Assembly: GCF_028389875.1 (NCBI RefSeq)
Contig: NC_084702.1
Coordinates: 41,539,053 to 41,603,052 of the forward strand
Length of the DNA: 64,000 nucleotides
Origin: Rhea pennata
Lineage: Eukaryota; Chordata; Aves; Rheiformes; Rheidae
Reading direction: 5' to 3'
The stretch's first letter is position 1, and the number at the start of each line of letters is the position of its first letter. The notes under the pieces were generated by a model that was not told the origin of the DNA, ran no database searches, and was given only the letters and a program-made list of their open reading frames with translations. The translations under genes were made by a program, and so were the position numbers. Positions 60,519-64,000 of the stretch are shown here, in pieces.

Positions 60519-63500
60519 CTATTAAAAACAGAAATAGGAAATGTCTCACTAGTAAGTCTTCATTACCAGCAAAAACCATTGATCCCAATACAAAAGGTGA
60601 TATAAGAAACGAGTTTTGTTGAAGGGGACAGTAAACGAGAAGTTTCAGCAGGGGTTCTGTCCCCTGGCCCTAACTAAACAAACTATCCACTACACTGGGC
60701 TACGTAAGTCAGCGTAACTTCTCATACATCAGCTCCACATTCGTAAAAGAGGTAACAGTTATCTTTCATTACAAAACCACCTGGAAATCTGCAGCTGTGA
60801 GGTATTCTGTGAAGACTCACTACAGGTACTAGTCCTGTGCTAACTTGCACTCTGCTTCTTTATGACAACATGTTTTGTATAACGTAGCAAAGTACAACTG
60901 CTACTTAGGAAAAGGCTTGGATATTGCGGTAAATACATCTCAGAATGCCATTACTAAATTCAGTTATTTTGCTGTCTCTGCAGTGCCTTCTCACTAACTC
61001 TGTCACCCATGCCAAAACAATGCATAAAGCAAACAAGCTATTTGCATAACTATTAAAAATATTTTAAAAAAGTAGTTCGCATCACATGTTATTGTCAGGA
61101 CATTTACAGCTGTTTAACACATTTTAAGTACGTAACACAAGCATATTGCAGATCCGGGTAGTTTGTGCTAAAGGTATCAGAACATCAATGTAAAGAGTTG
61201 AATACATTTATATGCAAACTTTGAGAACATATCTATTAAAACAGTTTTACATACTTCATCGATCCTTTACAAGCTACATTCATACAGTTGTAAAATTTAT
61301 CAATATAATTAATACTATTTACTGTTATTACACTTCTCTTTTTACAATACTTTTAAAAATATTATGGCCAAAATCATGCTAGTACAGGTATACAGACAAG
61401 ACATTTTTACATAAAAGTTTTTTAGTTTCTTCTAAGTGCCTTCTGCAAGCACTCTGCTCCCTTCTGACACTTTGATATTGCTTATTAATATCAGAGGAAA
61501 TGGTAAGATCATATTAGCTTACAGACAATATAAAGTTGGGGTACTTTATTAAAAAAATTAAATAAGCATAGTATTCATTAAAAAATGGACTGATAATGCT
61601 TAAGACTGAACTCAAATACTCAGCCATAACACAGAAAGCTGCACATAAGTTTGCCCAGTATTATTTCCCATCTCTTAACTTCTGCATCCTTTTCTTTCTA
61701 AACTGAGGTTGTGATCTTCCTGACAAGAGGCTTACGAATCTTTCCAACATACGCTCATTATGGATAATTACCGTAAGTATTTTGTTAAGTAACAAGAACA
61801 GAGCATACAAAAAAACCCCCAAATCCTCTCTGACAACTTTGTTAATGTATCTCAATCACGATTTGGTAAGAAGATAATCAAGCTTCCAAATGAGTGAACT
61901 TCAGGCAAAACAATAGACATGTTTTGAGTATCTGCTTGACTTAGGTCTCTCTTTAAAAATGTTTCAATGAATTACCTTTATGACTCAAGGTTAATATTTC
62001 ATACTCAAAGCAGGTGACTCGAATAGTGCTTAAAGTGGAAAATGAAAAATTTACAGCATCTAGTTTATGTTACTAAATGCTAAGCTAATAGCTTATATGC
62101 TAAGCTAATAGCTTATATTTTTCTTCATTTACACATGGGCTGAATTGAGAATGATACTGACAAGATCCCATACATCTCGGAAAGTAAAAGAAATAGGACT
62201 TGTAAGAGTTCGGATGTATAAAGAAATAACCAGTGTTGCCCTGAAAGAAAGGAATTATAACCTTAATGACAGTTATATTACCTTTGAAAGAGGTGAGGGA
62301 AAACCATACTGCTATACTAACCACTCAGTTGTTGGGTTCTTCCTCCTTACTTCAGATACAAGAAACTGAAAAACTATCCCCATTTAAGAGTGCTGAACGT
62401 TTTTAAGAGTGATCAGAATAACGTAACTTTCCAGATTTGACTCAAAAGTTAGGTTGAAACAGAACTGTTGAAGACAAAGAACGTCAAGACCAAACATTAA
62501 TCCATTTATTTGGTCAACATTTACACTAGACGGGCTTACACTTAAAATTAGTGGGGGGGTGGGGGAAGTAACAATTACCCTAGCATTGCAGGTAACTGTA
62601 GCAGGATTGCAGGATAACTGCAACCCCTCAGTCACAAGGATAGGTCTGGGCAGGAATTCCCCTGGGCAAGGACTGCAGCCCTGCTGTTGGCACTGAGCAA
62701 AATGCTAACGGATCCTGCTTAGGGAAAGCCTGTGGGAAAGGGTTACTCCTGCCCAGGCTCTGACGGGGCCGGCATGCCCCGACTGCCCATCTCCGTGCAC
62801 GCAGACTTGCTGCGGGGCTTCCCCTCTCTCCCCAGGTGCCTCACTGCACGGCGCGTGTCCAGTTCGTGAAGTGAAAGCTACACAAGTACAACTAATTCGA
62901 TCCTTACGAAAAGCCTTTTTATCCGTAAACGCTTTTTTGAATCGTGTGAATCAGATTGCACTCATCTGTTGCTGATCAAAATTGTACAAGGACTTGCAAA
63001 TGTCAAAGGATGCACTTACTTTGTCTCTGGGTGTCAAAGAACTGGTAGTATAAAGAGGAGGGATTATTTTCAGCTAACCAACAGAAGTCTTTTCTTAGAA
63101 AGCAGGGAAGTGAATAAGTGATCAAGTTTCTCTTGTAAAATGTAGGGTATCCAGTTTGGGAGTGAGATATTGTGCCATTCAATCTGTTTTGACAGGCAGA
63201 AAGGATGCTTGGAGCAAAAAAAAGAACTTAAGAACCATCAGTGCACCACAAACAACGTAACGCATGACCTGGGGGGCCCCTTTCACTTATCAGGGTCATT
63301 TTTGCTTCTGGGCTCAGCACGTCAGTAATCTCGGTCCACAGCCTGAAGGAGCTTGGTACAACTGTAGTAGGTTATACTTCAATTTTCCTTGAAAATAAGC
63401 AGAGTCTCTACAGATAAATCCAATAAGCTGCTCCTTGCGCTGACAGTTGTACCAGGTATTACACCAACCCCAAGTAAAGCTCCTTTTGCAGCCATCTGGA

Positions 63501-64000
63501 ACTTTTTGAGGTCAGGAGCAAGTTTAGAGTGGAAGAGCTGTTACTGATCGAATTAAAAAAAAAAAAAATAATGGAAAAACCCAGTGCAGTTATTCCATCT
63601 TTTTATACCCCAAGATTGTTCATATCTGTACTTTCACAGCATCAAGGAATATTCTGTTCTCTGTCATACACTGTCAAGTTCGGTGAGCATGGAGCAAGGC
63701 AAATCAAGCAAACTTCTGGAACATTATAGTGCTTTTATAAGTAAAAAAGTTTCCAATTTCAACTGCTTTTCTGAAGGATGTGTTTCCAACGACTTCTCTA
63801 ATGTGGTTTTTTTGAAGCTCCCAACAATAAGTGAAGCTGAATGAACGCAGGATCAGATAAAAGCAGTTATTTATTTTGGAAATCTTTTTTTTCTGTAAGT
63901 ATGTCAATCTTTTCCCAGTTAAAAGGGAGAAGGGAAACAAAATATATGCTACTCTACTTAAATCACAAAATTTCAATTATAATTAATACTTTGATTTCTA
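60519..64000 (-). other. APC: APC intron 3 (partial, runs off the window)
   Basis: No APC exon 3 was found before the window ends; the corresponding human intron is also several kb long. It contains a perfect 20-bp tandem duplication (62077-62116) and a GC-rich patch (about 62630-62870). Confidence 0.85.
62077..62116. repeat. Perfect tandem duplication, 20-bp unit, 2 copies
   Basis: Two copies of ATGCTAAGCTAATAGCTTAT. Each unit contains the near-palindrome AAGCTAATAGCTT. Confidence 0.95.

Noticed and set aside
63010-63060. Possible 22-base microexon on the minus strand (acceptor ...ACTACCAG, donor GTAAGT)
   Set aside because: The sites are plausible but the encoded segment matches nothing in APC and such pairs arise by chance.
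60519-64000. APC exons 1-3 in the right flank
   Set aside because: I looked for the conserved end of exon 3 (EELEKER with a donor) on the minus strand and did not find it. The human intron here is several kb, so these exons probably lie outside.
1-64000. CRISPR arrays, operons, bacterial ribosome binding sites or prophage
   Set aside because: The window is vertebrate nuclear DNA with spliced genes; no such structures are present.

Overview
This window is vertebrate nuclear DNA, most likely from a bird and at least from a sauropsid. The evidence is spliced genes with GT/AG introns, two CR1-type LINE 3' ends (21.5 kb and 57.75 kb, the second very close to the avian CR1 pattern), few repeats, and compact introns. 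The species cannot be named from the sequence alone. Both recognised genes lie on the minus strand.

Right to left, in the direction of transcription, the window holds classical exons 4 to 15 of APC (adenomatous polyposis coli), between 60518 and 24227. Exons 1 to 3 and the promoter lie beyond 64000. Exons 4 to 14 have exactly the lengths I recall for human APC (109, 114, 84, 105, 99, 379, 96, 140, 78, 117 and 215 nt), all with GT donors and AG acceptors. The last exon is a single uninterrupted 6562 nt coding block. It carries the end of the armadillo region, the 15-residue and seven 20-residue beta-catenin repeats, three SAMP (axin-binding) motifs, the basic region, an SxIP EB1-binding motif and a C-terminal PDZ ligand. 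If exons 1 to 3 have human lengths, the protein would be about 2839 residues. The 3' UTR begins with a run of 28 A and has a polyadenylation signal at 23341-23346.

About 12 kb downstream of APC is SRP19 (11169 to 6522, minus strand), complete in five coding exons. It encodes a 144-residue signal recognition particle 19 kDa subunit, starts in a CpG island at about 10.9-11.7 kb, and has a polyadenylation signal at 6022-6027. The APC-SRP19 tandem is the arrangement known from other vertebrates. The next gene there is REEP5 in convergent orientation, so the left edge (about 1-770) could be the tail of a plus-strand REEP5 3' UTR. I see no REEP5 coding exon, so that is synteny-based inference only.

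The rest is non-coding: a decayed hAT-family transposase fossil (about 12.2-13.44 kb), two CR1 fragments, a tRNA-like SINE head, short tandem duplications, microsatellites, and three CpG-rich patches inside APC introns. The most interesting leftovers are the CpG island in APC intron 7 with a plus-strand donor-like site beside it, a 110-codon open frame with a membrane-segment-like stretch in APC intron 6, a MITE-like inverted repeat just past the APC polyadenylation signal, and the A28 tract 8 bases after the APC stop codon. I found no convincing undescribed system; these are candidates to test.
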